A stretch of DNA of 64,000 nucleotides from Anisakis pegreffii (taxonomy: Eukaryota > Nematoda > Chromadorea > Rhabditida > Anisakidae): the NCBI GenBank assembly GCA_035041965.1, contig JAPYMA010003023.1, positions 64,667-128,666 on the forward strand. Direction: 5' to 3'. The position numbers and the translations under genes were made by a program. This document shows positions 47,492-60,561 of this stretch, in pieces; within the stretch, counting starts at the first letter, position 1, and each line of letters begins with the position of its first letter. The notes under the pieces were generated by a model, which saw only the letters and a list, made by a program, of their open reading frames with translations, searched no databases and was not told the DNA's origin.

Positions 47492-50400
47492 TCAGTTATC
47501 CGGTGCGTTCTTTCGATGTAGTAAGTCAATTGTAGACGAGAGATTGGCGAATGGACTGCCCGATGCGAAGACCGGCGGTTGTGTACTCATAAGACTCATC
47601 TTACGACCTTCAATACTAAGGGTACGTGCAGGCAATTGCGGTGCAGGCATTGCATAACAACTATCCAAATACATGTACGACACTTCTTCCACTAAACACT
47701 TATCCGGGACTGCGGCAGCCATTCCTAAAATGTTTTAAAGATCAACGCATATCTTTTGAGAATTACAGATGATTCTTTTTCAGCGAATTCCAGGCGATCC
47801 TTCTAAGAGGCGTTTTTTAGAGAGATGAACGAAGAATCCATTAATAATTATAGTGTTGAAGGTAGCGATTGTTTACACGCTCAATCAATTTTAATTTTCC
47901 AATTTACATTTACTTAAAACATCAAGGTAAACAGCTTTCCAGTTAATTATCGCAGATCATCCTCCTACTAAACGCTGATCATTTGAGATACGACTTCTAG
48001 ATCTAGGCAGAAACACTATAGGTGACTGAACGAATCAATCATCCGACTAAAGTATTTTTGGATCGACTGCAAGGCAAAAAAGTTTAAAGTAAACAAGGAA
48101 TACCATATATAGCTGCGGTTCGAGTTTGCTGCAGCTCAGGATTCGTTACCAAGTCTTCACAAGCTGAACTCAGATCACACAGAAATTCATCGACAACGCC
48201 TGCTTTGGTATGATTTAGTGTCACGCAAATATGCGCCCTAAAAAAATCGCTTGTAAACAAATGCAAAAGATTTTAATGAAACAATATGCTTGTTATTATG
48301 AATGGACAAAGAAAAAATTTTTTGAATGCGATCATTCTTGGGAACGAACATTCCATTCTGTTGAAAATAACTTCAACTGAAAGCGAGATGAAGTCAAGTC
48401 AACTTCTGCGGCATTTCTGCAGCCGCCACACATTCTAGGCCAAATAAGGACACCAGTTATCGACTGATAATATGATGTGACAGGAAATTTTAATGGAAGA
48501 TGAAACGAACGCAGCGGGATTTTGTAAGGGGCGTATGGACCATCCGATTTTGTTCATTCGATCAACCAGAGAGTAAATATTGAAGTTGTTCGCAGTGAAT
48601 GCTACTATCGATACATCGGAATCACCGAGCAATTCCAAATGCGGATTACGCTCAATACCCGTACGAATCAAACGTGTCGTATCGATTATCGCCTGCGTTT
48701 GCTCGATATACCTGCAATCGAAATTGCTCTCATTACCTCTTCAACGAAATCAACCACAACAATTGAACAATAAGACACTCGTGTTACCTACAGAGTCTGA
48801 TTTTCGCATTCATTCAGAAAGTTGGACATAGACGAAAACTCTATAAATTTGGGCGGAAAATTGTTGAAATATTTTGTTCGCCAGTTGGAATGCGTTGGCA
48901 AAATCGACGTCCATTATAGAAACAAAAATAATTTTCAGTCCAAATTTGCTCTCAATTTTTACTCGTTGAACGAAATCGACGCAAACTGAACAGTAACACG
49001 AAACGCAGATGAGAAGAACATATATCTATGAGTGAAATAATAGACTGATTGCTGCTGAACAAGGTGAATTGAAACAAACAGTAATTGACTACTACAAAAA
49101 AATGAACCAACGGAACAAACCGATGTCTGCCATAATAGAGTAGTGTTGCCCATGAAAGCGCGATAGCACAACCATTACGAGTACCGCTGAGGGTTGGTGT
49201 CGCGTATATACCACCCGACCAATCCCCGTTGCAAAAATACTGATGGTGTAGAAGGCTGATTTCACGATAGAGAATCAACGATGTACCTTAACAGCATAAT
49301 CAAAGCATATTGAAACTGAATCAACTTGATCAGTGTGGCTCATAAACTAACAACAACTTGATTCGTCAACACAAATAAACGTTAATAGATCCATAGAAGT
49401 CGCCGATATGGGTCACGTGCTAGAGATTTTTCAAATGAATGTTATGATTTAATATTTTGTTGGAGACAATCCGGAACTATGCAAATACTCTATTCATTTC
49501 CCATTGCCTTACTGACCGTTAACAATGAATGCATTTTAGGTTTCCACTTGTAAAGTCATTTTTCAGCACCATTTACATATGGTTCGAGCGATCGACGTGA
49601 ACGATACGAACAAATGATGACTGTAAGTAAACAAACGAACCTTTCGGTGCAAAACCGTATTTATGTGTATCGACCGAGATCGAGGTAACACCCGAAACAC
49701 GGAAGTCGAACGCTGGTGACGGGAAGTCGCATCTTTCCATGAATGGTAACAAAAAGCCACCAAGACATGCATCTACGTGCAGTGGTATACCATAACGTTG
49801 TGCTAACTAAACCGTGTGCGATTAATGAAATGTTACTCAAACATAATTAATTGCATGAGCACTTCTTTATTTGTTGATAGTTCGTAAGCTTGGATTAAGA
49901 ACTGGATTTTCAACAATCATCATTTAGAACTTGCAAAGGTCAACTCTTTCGATCAATTCTAATCTGAAATGCACAATACACTCGTATTTACACTCATACC
50001 CTTTATAATCTTTGAGGTAATCTAAAAATGGGCATTCAATAAAGTGTATCGCTCATCTGTTCAACTTTCTAAAATTAATCACGATGAAGTTGAATAAAGC
50101 GAATAAGCAAAAAGGGACTAACCTCAGAGATCGCTTCAATGTTATCGACCGTGCCTGTGGGGAAATTCGGCGCAGATGCAACCAGCTACAAATCGATGCC
50201 TCTGTTAACATTACTCTTAGCACATCTCACTCTCAGTTTCGCAGCACTGCTATTCTATATTTTAGATACAACACAATGATTCAGCATTCAGCAATACCTC
50301 ATAACGACAATTCATCACTACTCATGTTTAACAAAAAATTCAAAAAAAAAAACAACAATTCAAAGATCCTCATCAACTAACCATACAAGTTTCATTGTTG

Positions 50401-52330
50401 ATCGCTCGTTTCATGGCACCGACGTCGGCTCGTTGACTCTTATCAACGGGAACGTGATGGATTCGTATGTGGAGCAGTTGTGATGCTTTATCGAATGCCG
50501 AATGAGCGCTGATCGGGACGATCATTTCCGGATGTCTTATACCACGTTCATACGCACGATTTCGATAAGCTTCAACACCACGCATTCAAATTCAAATAAT
50601 GCAAACCATTTCGACAGTACAAATGATGACAACATGGAGCTCATACGACCAGTGCACGTGATAAAAACGAAAGAAACGAACATTTTCATTTCTCAACGAT
50701 CTCCCTCTCAAGGTCTGAGGATCAGCACAGAGGTACGTATCTCCGTTAATTGTTAAGAGTTCATTCAGTTCAACTCTAATTTTAGTATCCGATAGGATTA
50801 GAACAAAAAACATATTCGGTCCTATTAATATTCAATTGTCGACTGATTTCGCCTAGATTCAATACAATATGAAGGCCATAGGATCCATGTGAATGACGAA
50901 ATCAATGTTACTGTAAGATAACAATGTTACTAGTGATAAGGAGAAGAATAAAAGCAATCAAACAACAACAATTAAAACTACCTAAACAGGCAAGAATAAT
51001 ACTCTCAGTTCCACCAGTAGTAACAGTGCCACAAGAAGAAGTACCACCATTAAGCATCGAGCAAACCATTCTCACAATCTCGGACTCCATTTTACGAACA
51101 CCAGGAAACAGCGTCGGATGGAGCGGATTCGAGTAGGAGAATAGTGAGAATATCTGTTGTTGTTACTGGGTTATTGAAGAGATAACTGCTGACAATACTA
51201 GTAACCAACACAACTTTATCAGATCAACTCTGCTCTTTGTTCTGACTCAGTTCTAATTGATTCTCAAATTTGCAATCATATATGCGAAAAGTTTCGATAT
51301 CACCATCTAAATGATCAATGAATAACGAAGATCGACTAACCCTTTCGATCAATTTTCTATGCTCTTCGTCATAATCAGCATACACAACGCCCGAGATACG
51401 ACCATCGTACATTCTATACTCGCTCATTTTGTCGTACATTTCAGCTTCACTCAAAATTGCGTCCGGTGGCAGACCACGTTCCGGTAGAAATTTGTAGAAT
51501 TCCTAGAGTGATACGTGGAATAGAACGAGAAACAATCAAACGAATGCAACAAATCATAAACGCAAAAATAAGAACATAAATCAAAAAATGAACTGACTTA
51601 ATGCAATCCTCGAATAACGAAATTATTCAAAATTACTTCAACCGCACAAATGAGGAAATTTTCAATTGAGGATCTGAATTTCGCCTCAATTACAAAATCG
51701 CTGCTCGAATCAGAATGAACAAATGAACCTTCTTGATATCTGTTTGATGTATGGTCTCCTCCAAATCTTTTCTGGCTTTTTCCATTTCTTCTTCAATTTG
51801 ACGTTTTATCCATGGAATATTTCTAACCGCAGAAAAGATCTGAAAGCTACCATCATTCGATGCATACAACTAAAGCCACAATAGACATTATGACTGATTC
51901 TGTTGCTATCCAATTAACAACGTTTGACTTTACCATAACAGACACGTAATAGAACGGAATTCACCCCAATCTATACCTCTTCTTTAACTTGAGAATTATT
52001 CTTCAACACTATCTAAATTCTGAAAATTTTTTCAATAATTCCCTCTCCTTCTACGCGATAAATAAATACAAATACAATATGCAATTGACATGAAATCAGC
52101 AAATAAATAGGCAAACTAACGAAAGCTCTGATACGTTGCACAAGAGTTCGATCAGATTTCATAAGGTGTTTGAACCAAATTGCCAGAAACACCATCGATA
52201 GTGTGTACGAAACAATCTGCCATGCTTCCAAGTGGACGCACGCTCGATTGAATGCCATACGAGAGTCATCGATTGCCTGTGATATCAAGCGCCATGTTTG
52301 ACCACCGCTCGGTGGCCACAAGTCTCCCAT
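47492..52330 (-). CDS. spl-1: Sphingosine-1-phosphate lyase
   Basis: Eleven exons: 52330-52121, 51839-51729, 51502-51341, 51153-50982, 50569-50382, 50185-50123, 49806-49641, 49286-49121, 48711-48511, 48237-48104, 47724-47492. All phases agree; 601 residues (human SGPL1 568). One N-terminal membrane anchor ([15 protein letters not shown]) is followed by the PLP-dependent fold. Landmarks: [57 protein letters not shown], and [13 protein letters not shown] with the predicted PLP-binding lysine at about residue 351. [18 protein letters not shown] lies in the substrate region. It cleaves sphingosine 1-phosphate to phosphoethanolamine and hexadecenal in the ER membrane, the exit step of sphingolipid catabolism. 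The extra length is mostly C-terminal. It lies 668 bp downstream of MED20 on the same strand. Confidence 0.95.
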
Positions 52331-52332
52331 TT

Positions 52333-52334
52333 CT
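52333..52334 (-). promoter_or_regulatory. Putative spliced-leader acceptor of the SPL gene
   Basis: On minus, ATCTACAG ends two bases before the ATG at 52330. An acceptor directly abutting the start codon is typical of nematode trans-splicing and fits a downstream position in a polycistronic unit. Confidence 0.5.
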
Positions 52335-52998
52335 GTAGATTTGTATCATTGGACAGGTACTATTACCAATAAATACAGTTAGGAAAGCACCGAACAGTTG
52401 AAAAGCATGATTTCTTCCAACTAAAGTAGCCAGAAACAACTAAGATAATCGGAACTTCCTAAGCTGATTAAAATCAATCATTCAAAAAAAATCAATTACT
52501 GAAATTCCGATTCGAACGGATTCTTCGTCATTCAATTAAAAACAATTTGTATATGTTTACTGCTTATTTTCATCTTCACTCAAATATTCAAACAAAAACA
52601 TTACAGAAAAATCAAAAAATTATTAAGGCATAACCACCACTAAAGAGTAACAACAATATCCGACAAATAAATTACAAGAGATCAATTATACACACTTCAG
52701 GTTGAATCAAAACAAACATCTTACGGAATGAGGTGAGCATCGTGCGAATACCGACGGAACAAAAATTAATACAACGATGAAGTGATAACAACAGAATATC
52801 AATAATGAATTAGCTAATCATCGGTATTACATCGCAATAGACCAACAGACTATATCACAGTCGTCTAAACAAGCTTCAATGGAACCACAATACGAGGTTC
52901 TCGGGCCATCAATACGTTCACCTCTGCATCCACAATGTACAGTGGAACGATAAAGAAGATTTCAGCAGACAATGATGATTTTATAATAAACTATGTCG
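52335..52998. other. Short spacer between MED20 and SPL genes
   Basis: AT-rich, no exon. It should hold the MED20 3' end and any signal for the SPL gene. Confidence 0.5.
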
Positions 52999-54558
52999 TT
53001 ACGCTTTCTTGCGCATTCCTTGAAATATATCTAAATACTGATTCAGAGTATCCAGGGCACTATACGGTTCGGGCTGTATTTTCTGCAGAACCGGTGGCTT
53101 AGAATCGACTCGGTCCGGAAAGAACATAGCCACGAATTCCGAAAGCATTGCCATACACTGAGACGCCACACAGGATGCCGCATATTCCACTTCAACGACC
53201 ACACCTTTAAACGCGAATGAATTTCATAACTCCTTCATAGTAAACCTTTATTCTATCTAGGAATAGTAAGCGTGAAGATATCATACGTATCGCAATCTGC
53301 TCCAAGATATCATACTTGTCAAAGATTCCACTGATGATGCGACTATCAAAAATTAATCGAAATTATTCAATCGCTTGAAGGAACATCAGGACATGTTTCA
53401 TTCGATTATGGAAAACAACAACGATATTCGCATCCCACAAAACTTTCATGATTCTATTCCACGTTTCTGTCATATCTTTGGAACTCAATTTGGTTGATAC
53501 AAATGAATATGATGAAGTAACTGACCTTTACTCACCACTCCCATAGTGGCATTACCAACACGAATCATAAAGTCTTTCAGTACATACTCAGAACCGGAAA
53601 CCTCAAATTTACCGGCTGTATCTTGAACTAATCCTGAGCTGAGTTTTGACAGGATCAAATCGAAGCCTCGATCTGAAACCGCTCGTGGACACATCTTTAC
53701 GGATCTCTCGGTCGGAGCTGAAAGTATGAGAATGCACAAACTAACGGTACAACAAGCAGTGTAGAGTGCAGTGAGTGAGAGGTACTCTTTAACGAGCAGT
53801 CAGTGTAACGTCGATCGAACCGATATCATGCCATCGTCCACATAAGCCAATGGATATGTCAATGAAAGCATAATAAGATGGTACTGCTAATCATATTTGT
53901 GCCGTTCATATGCCAAACCCACCTCACCCTCATCACACTTCTATCAGCGCGTGATTAGCTACAGCTATCACACATACGTGCATATCTTCTCATAACCAAA
54001 TCAAATTTGCTTCTAAAAAATGAAACCAGTTCTTGAAAAGTGTGTCAGCAAGTGAACTGAGAATAAAAATTCCACTCGATATACTCATAACTATGAGGAC
54101 AATAATGCCAGCAACTGCAATATGCGTCCCAAAATTCTCCTTCAATTATTTGCAAATGAAAAAGGATTCAAATAAGTGAAGAATGAGGTTTAAAACAGAC
54201 CAATTGTGAATGTGCTATGAGGGTAGTGTGAATGATGAAGAATGAAAACATGGTTGATGGCACCGTGAAAATTATCGCTCGGCTTATATGGCGTTGAATC
54301 GACCGAAAAGACACCTACTCGTTCGGCGCCTTGTCCTTCGATAGCACGTTCTATTGACTTCACACTATGATCATACTCAAAAACCCTGCAACGTGCAATT
54401 GATCAGTCTCAAATGGAGACTATGTCTTGAAAATAAGTTAAAATTCAGACAAAAAATAAAAATAATATGGGCATTATATATGAATCCACCAATCCATTTG
54501 CTGTACTCGATAAAATGGATAATACGTCAAAGAATTAATCATACCATGAGACACCCAT
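52999..54558 (-). CDS. mdt-20: Mediator complex subunit 20 (MED20/TRFP)
   Basis: Four exons: 54558-54545, 54385-54201, 53717-53532, 53204-52999; phases 2, 1, 1 agree; 196 residues (human 212). The 14-base first exon encodes MGVSW (human MGVTC). Then [15 protein letters not shown] matches [27 protein letters not shown] matches NSEYPLSCFALF, and [10 protein letters not shown] matches the NFDVLMVKL strand. [10 protein letters not shown] corresponds to [24 protein letters not shown] to ISVEVEYGPCVVAS, and the end [15 protein letters not shown] to the family C-terminus. MED20 is a head-module subunit linking Mediator to RNA polymerase II in the nucleus. Exon 3 could end four bases earlier at GTGAGT, but only the GTAAAG donor keeps phase. 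Confidence 0.93.
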
Positions 54559-54570
54559 TGTAGTGCTGAA

Positions 54571-54572
54571 CT
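54571..54572 (-). promoter_or_regulatory. Putative spliced-leader acceptor of the MED20 gene
   Basis: On minus, GCAATTTCAG ends 12 bases before the ATG at 54558, a strong 3' splice site with no earlier in-frame ATG. Confidence 0.5.
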
Positions 54573-56318
54573 GAAATTGCTACGTGAATGTACAGCTGTA
54601 CTGATCGATTCGGTTGACTTCAACAATACCATAAATGAGTCATTTATTGCAGGAACCTGAATGGTAAGCATGCAAATACTTTTACGACAATTACTCAACC
54701 GAAAACAATTACAATTTAAGAAGAGATCGTCAACAATCACAAATTATTTAGCAAGAAAAGTACTAAAACTACGGCATTACGAAGTTAATATCCGATCAAA
54801 GTAAAAGTCCGACTAGTCGCAGGTGCAGCTGAACCGCAAACTATTAAATCTATCGAACAGCATGCGTGAAGCTAAATCGTACACTAGCTGATAAATAAAC
54901 CTGATCGTGAGAAAGTGCTTTCTGTGTGGTAACGTAAAAAATTCGGTGACACACTGAAAAAAAGGTAGTCTCGCCAATGGATGAGAGATAATATCGCCAA
55001 CTTATATTAGCGAGCGTTTTCTCGGAAGAAGCAATGAAAAGAATCGATATGAAGTAATAGTTTCATCATTCGTGTTCAACTAAACTCAGCTATACATTGT
55101 GAACTGAGAAATCAGCTCGTCTTGCATAAGAAACTTCACAATCGCACCATAAACAACTGACACTGAACGACGTCATTTCCGCTGCAGAGGTGTTTCAGAA
55201 TCAGATGCAAATATTTTTCAGGATATTTGTCCCGAATGCTAAATTGAGTTCATTCATGAACTTGTGCAGTGAATATATTCGAAAGAATCACAAAAAGCCA
55301 ATAACGTTTACCAACAAGTCAACATCTCAATAGTGTAATTCAGTGATGGACAATAGTGCGCTATTCCGCTACTTCGCTATTAGAGAAATAGCGAAACAGC
55401 CATTGCTTCGCTAGTGGCAGATTAGCCATTCCGCTACATCGAAGTATCACTGTAGCGCGATATTCCTCATCACTGTTGTGAATGTTTTGAAATGAATGAG
55501 TTCAGATTGGACTATTGTTCGATCAGGCGGTCTAATGAAATGTTTTATTCGAGTCAAGTTTAGAACAGTAAAAGAGTGACTGAATTAAGGTCGGATAATC
55601 TTACGATCAGGCGATAATTTTTCTATCCATCAAGGGAACAGAACAATCATTGAGTAAATTAATACTATTTTAATAATGATAACGGAACGTATTGAAATAT
55701 TTATTCATCACATCTGACACATACAAACTCAAAATTAACGTTGTCATCGGAAACGAAATATTTAAGGAATATTCACAACGATGTAAAATACTGAATGTGA
55801 AACGATTTTTTCCGGAATATACACAAAGCATTTATAACACAATATCGCAAATTTCCTTGAAAGAAATCTATTGGCACCACTATGACACATAGCCATATCC
55901 ATATAAGCACCTACATACTGGACGAAAAAATTTACAAAGCAAATTCATGACTGATCATGAAACAAACGCTATGGTAAACTTAATCGAATGATCACTGAGC
56001 TCTAGCTTTGACATGTGCCGATTCGATTATGTTAATCTCATGTCGAGCTTGTCCTTATTCAGTCGATTGAAAGTTGTGATTTCTAATCGTAAGATGTTCA
56101 TGAACTCATTGTTCTTGAACCGCGATATGTTCAGGTAAACTCGGCCCATCCATCAGCCCGCATTGAATCATTCGGCTGTGACCAAATAAAAGCTGATAAC
56201 TTCGCCATTTCAGTTCAATTCGTTTCAATTTGATTCACTGTGAATGATGAGTGACCGATAATTTTGAGAGTGTTTCGCGTGATTTGACTGAACTGTGGAA
56301 CAAAGTAATGGGATTACT
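54573..56318. other. Intergenic region between UNC-24 and MED20 genes
   Basis: No exon recognised. It contains the hAT-like element at 55341-55475. A 66-codon frame on plus at 55692-55892 is unsupported. Confidence 0.5.
55341..55475. mobile_element. Non-autonomous hAT-like element
   Basis: CAGTGATG at the left end pairs with CATCACTG at the right end, the CAGNGNTG-type terminus of hAT transposons. Just inside, GTGCGCTATTCCGCTAC is echoed in reverse by GTAGCGCGATATTCC. The 135-bp body is packed with CGCTA/TAGCG motifs and has no coding capacity. Flanking 8-mers (GTGTAATT and TTGTGAAT) are similar but not identical, so a target duplication is unproven. Confidence 0.65.
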
Positions 56319-59300
56319 TCACAAAAGTTCGCTGACACGATCAGCAAGGAATGTGAGCTTCATAGCGGCTTGGATGGATCCTTGGAGTTTGAGAGAACCG
56401 CACATGTAAGCGTGCATTGGTGAGATACGTTTCTTGACAATATCTTCGAACAACGAACGATTCAACTGAAAAGTAACGTCAGCATTCGCGTATCGTCCAC
56501 GATTGCAACAACCCGAACCATTCTTCAAGTCCAAATAGAAATCACCGACATCCTCGCATTCAACCTGAAAGCAATTTCTTGGTTGAAAATATCATGTCAG
56601 CCGAATGGTGTCATTTATTTGAAATAACTTATTCCATCAGTTGAGTTAAACGCGTTTCTGAATTCACATAGTCCATCGTATAAAATGACCTCGTTTGATT
56701 CAGTCTTACAGTTCGACTAATGGTATTGAAACACTCATAAGTATGCAGTGGAGATAAGGCATGGAGCGTGACTTTGGGCAATAGATCATAGGTTATGCGA
56801 ACAGGTTGCATCCTATGGGTGCATTCCTGTGTGGAAGAAGCACTTGTAAAAGAACCTGAAATGCGTATCCAACAAGTGCCACAAGACGCTCATCGATGAC
56901 CATCGATATGGTTCCCAACAGATCATCGATCTCAGTTAGTGATAACTTTGGTGTTTCATTACTGGGCATTCCATCAGTCGATGGGATATCTCCTTTTTTG
57001 ACGTTCTTATTGATATCAATATCATTGTTATTATGATTCTCATTTTTTTTGTCGATATTATTCGAATTGAAATCAATCAAATCGTTTTCGCTGGTTTTAT
57101 GTTCACTGATAAATTCTTGAACTGTTGTATTGATCGTCTGAAGAACTTCATTACCAAACTCTGACTTGATCAGCTGAAAATTACCGAAATTTCGAAAGTG
57201 CATGACTAGTCTTCCTGTTTCTTTTAAGCGATATAACTTATGTCTTGTTGCGAAGTTTTTCGAGACTACTACCAAATTTTGACAAAGCAATGGGGCTGTC
57301 GATGAATGAGCTATTTTTGCGGTTTTTGCACGAAATTAGGTGAAATAGAAAAGAAAATTTGTCAGAGAAACGAATGTAAAGCAAACGAAATGATGCTGAA
57401 GAGATATTTTAAATTTTAGAATATTTCATTCAGTTCAATGAACGAACACTTTTGAACGTTGATATCGCCATGTTTTCGCCTTCTTTGATTACTTTCACTT
57501 CGGAAATTTCAATTTTTGTGATTTGCACACCCCACGACACAGTAAATGCACTCATCTCATCCTTAAACAAAATAATTATGAAACCCAGAAATCACTGCAA
57601 ATCACTAGTGGATTCGTTGCGTTTGTATTCGCTCCTGACGAACTGCGCATCGCTTGATCGCGTGTTGCTCTTTAACAAAACTACGGCGAACTTAACGAAA
57701 TGCTACCGCAAACAGTTTTTTTTACCTAAAACTTAGTGAAATTGCAAAATGTAGCAAATGACAACGAAACAAATGAATTGCTATTTGAATAAATTACGAC
57801 TGCAATACTCAATATCGTCCGGTAATAATTCAATCAGTTGAATAAAGTATTCATCATCATCGCATCGGTCATCAATTCGTCACAAACTGAATGATCTTCA
57901 GTGAGAAGAAGCGATCGTCGCGATATTTTGATGGTGAATAAACTAGTGAAATGTAAATTTTTCAAAGAAAAATGAAAGAATCAAACGATTGAAACTTGAA
58001 GAATGCTGGCTATTTGTGTACGTGATTGTCCACTGATAATCTCACAAACACGTCTCTTGGAAACGATTCGATAAAGACTCGTGATGGCCAACGTTCGAAT
58101 TGACTGATTCCGTTCGCGTACGGTGCATACCGCTGCCAATGCGTCTTTTATCTGAACACCACTTCTTGTTTTACGGATTCAGCTCGACTGATAGTCAAAT
58201 TTTTGACTCCATAAATTCACACAGACAGTTCTGTGGCAGTCGATGGATTTAGTTTGCTTTCGCCGTGGAAGTTCGAGCCATATTAATCAGTGCCCAAACG
58301 AAGTATAATTCATCAGAATGTAGGGAATGATAGCCAACTTTCGATCAGCCGAAACTTTCATGTCATGATATGTCATTATTTAGCTTATTTGTATCACCTT
58401 ATCTATTTGTTATTCAAATTTAACTCGGATAACATCGCATCAAAACCTGATCATTCACGACAGTCACCATGAGCTTCATTCAAAATTCTCTTGGTGACAG
58501 ATGTGCTACACGTGGACTAAGCACCAGGTTAGATTCCCCAGATAATGAGACTGGAGTGAGAAGCGTGCGTATGAGCTTACTGCGAGGATCGGACAACTTT
58601 TAAGACTCTTGCAACGATTAAATCGAGTAATTCTTATGCTGTGTGGATTATGAGTGAATTTGATATTGATCGAGATGAACGTCACGCTTCTGCGTTACGA
58701 TATCACGAAATGAAGTAGTGCATAAACTGAATCGAACTCGTACATAAAATGATCATTAATGGGAATATCTTATTAACTGATATAATAACATTTGTCATTA
58801 TTTATGCATTGGTATGCATGTACATTACGGGTACTTTATTTTCATGACAGTTGGAGCGTATTCGACCGTTGAATTGAAGCATTTGCTATTATTATCTAAA
58901 ATATAAACTATTCCTCAACATCCAACAAACTCATTAATATTCATTGCTACTTGCCATTTTGTAAGCGTTTTTCACATAGTTCTCAGTATTAGCGTCTTTA
59001 AATGACAAAAAAAGTACATTAGTTATTCCAATACTGTGTGATCATTCGAATGAATAATGATACGCAAAAGCGTCCGTCCTTTCCCTTAATTTCTTCCATA
59101 CACAGATACTAGTGAAAAATGAATTTTTCCAATTCATGAAAACTACTGTTTGAGTTCATCTGCAATGAAATTTGTAATGTGTTGTATCAGTTAAATGATT
59201 TTGAAACTTTGAACAAGATTAAGGCACGAAGTTCGAAGTAAGGACGAAACCTGTAAGAAAACAGTAGCACCAAGCTCGACCAAGCCTCGATCACTGGTGA

Positions 59301-60561
59301 TGATTTGCATAGGAGGAACATTGAAAGCGTTCACTCTGAGATCAACTTTAGTGCACGTATCAATACAAGGCAATATCACAGTTGCACCTGGACCACGCGT
59401 TTTTTGTGCTCGACCTAGACGAAGCACAACCAACCTCTCGAAGTCACCAACGAACTGCAATTCATAACTTCAATGAAATCATCATAATTTCTTAAATTTT
59501 CGTTTTACTTTTTCAGATACGCACAATTTTCGATTCGAATGCATTTCTTTAGATGCGATGTTTTTGAGTAAATTCATAAACCATAAACGGAAGAGGACGG
59601 AATGCTTGACGGATTTGTATCGGTTCATAAATGAAAGATTTGATTTTTTTTGTAAACAGATGAGAACCTTCAGATGAATTTATATCAGTTCATAAACGAC
59701 CATTTGCATAAGACGTGATTTTTTTTTGCAAAAAGATGTTTACATTTAATCAAAAAAAAAGAGAACCTTTAGTGAGAAGAGTAATGAGAGCGGTAAGGTG
59801 AGAAAAAATATGAGAAATGATAGTGCTACAAAAACACTCTCGATAGCCGAGGTTTGCATAGAAGGCGATTCAGCTGTTGGTAGGTTGAACTGATTTCGAT
59901 CTGAATATGTGAATCGTCCATAACGAGCACCAAACTGCAATCATGCGAGCACTTATATTTCTTTATTCATCACATACACCCTAATTTCTCGCTCGACATA
60001 ATTCTCCCTGATTGCAAACTGCCCCCTCGAATTGCTGGAACCATATGATCGGATCTGACACAGTCATATGCCATAAAGTCCCCATCCCTCCCCACATTCT
60101 TCGAGACACGCGATAGCGCTAAATTCCTACGTAATTTTCAACAAACTACTCGATGAACATCCGATGTTTATTTCGTGCTAACGTCCCTCTTTTCTTCCTC
60201 CTCCTCCTCCTTATTCTGCAAAGCATTCATCGATAAGCAGCAATAACGGTAAAGATATTGCCGCTATGATAGGCCTTATTGGAGAGCAACAATAAAATTC
60301 CCTTAACAGTATGGATTCTTCGTGATGATTAAAAAAAACACGCACCTGATTACGATAACGTTTCGGCGCTTCATATCCCATATTGTCTAAATCGTTATAG
60401 TCCGCATAAGTGAAAGCTGATTTGTACTTTAGACGCCAGTCCTCTTCCTCCTCCTCTTCTTGTCCGTCTTTCTGCTCGTCTCGAATCTGCTCACTTGTTG
60501 TGGATTCAGAAGCACCGATGTGGCCGTCATTGAATGACGTAGCAAAATGAACCCGTTGCAT
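56319..60561 (-). CDS. unc-24: Stomatin/SCP2 protein (STOML1, UNC-24 type)
   Basis: Seven exons: 60561-60346, 59934-59767, 59454-59251, 58151-57996, 57561-57448, 57173-56856, 56564-56319. Phase 0 throughout; 473 residues. An acidic N-terminal tail (a run of glutamates near residue 36) is followed by a membrane hairpin (FVALSFLIFFLTLPLSLLF). Then comes the stomatin/band-7 domain: FERLVVLRLGR, GPGATVILPCIDTC, KVDLRVNAFNVPP, RTLAITSLYRIVSKRRVCEI, SWGVQITKIEISEVKVIKEG. An asparagine-rich linker (about 313-347) leads to an SCP2 sterol-carrier domain (GDFYLDLKNGSG, ADVTFQLNRSLFEDIVKKRI, CGSLKLQGSIQAAMKL). Stomatin plus SCP2 defines STOML1/UNC-24, which in C. elegans works with MEC-2/UNC-1-type stomatins and ion channels in neurons. 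The linker is longer than in the human protein. Confidence 0.95.

Noticed and set aside
48800..48915. Minus frame [16 protein letters not shown] inside the SPL gene
   Set aside because: Reads like protein, but the SPL chain is continuous and in phase from 49121 to 48711 without it, and including it would add unmatched sequence. Treated as intron.
50084..50380. 98-codon plus frame
   Set aside because: Antisense to SPL exon 6 and its intron; ends in a run of lysine and asparagine codons typical of chance AT-rich frames.
56629..56811. Minus frame MQPVRITYDLLPKV in the last UNC-24 intron
   Set aside because: The stomatin-SCP2 junction (YAFQ to VECEDVGDFY) is in phase 0 and matches the family without it; no acceptor gives a consistent phase.
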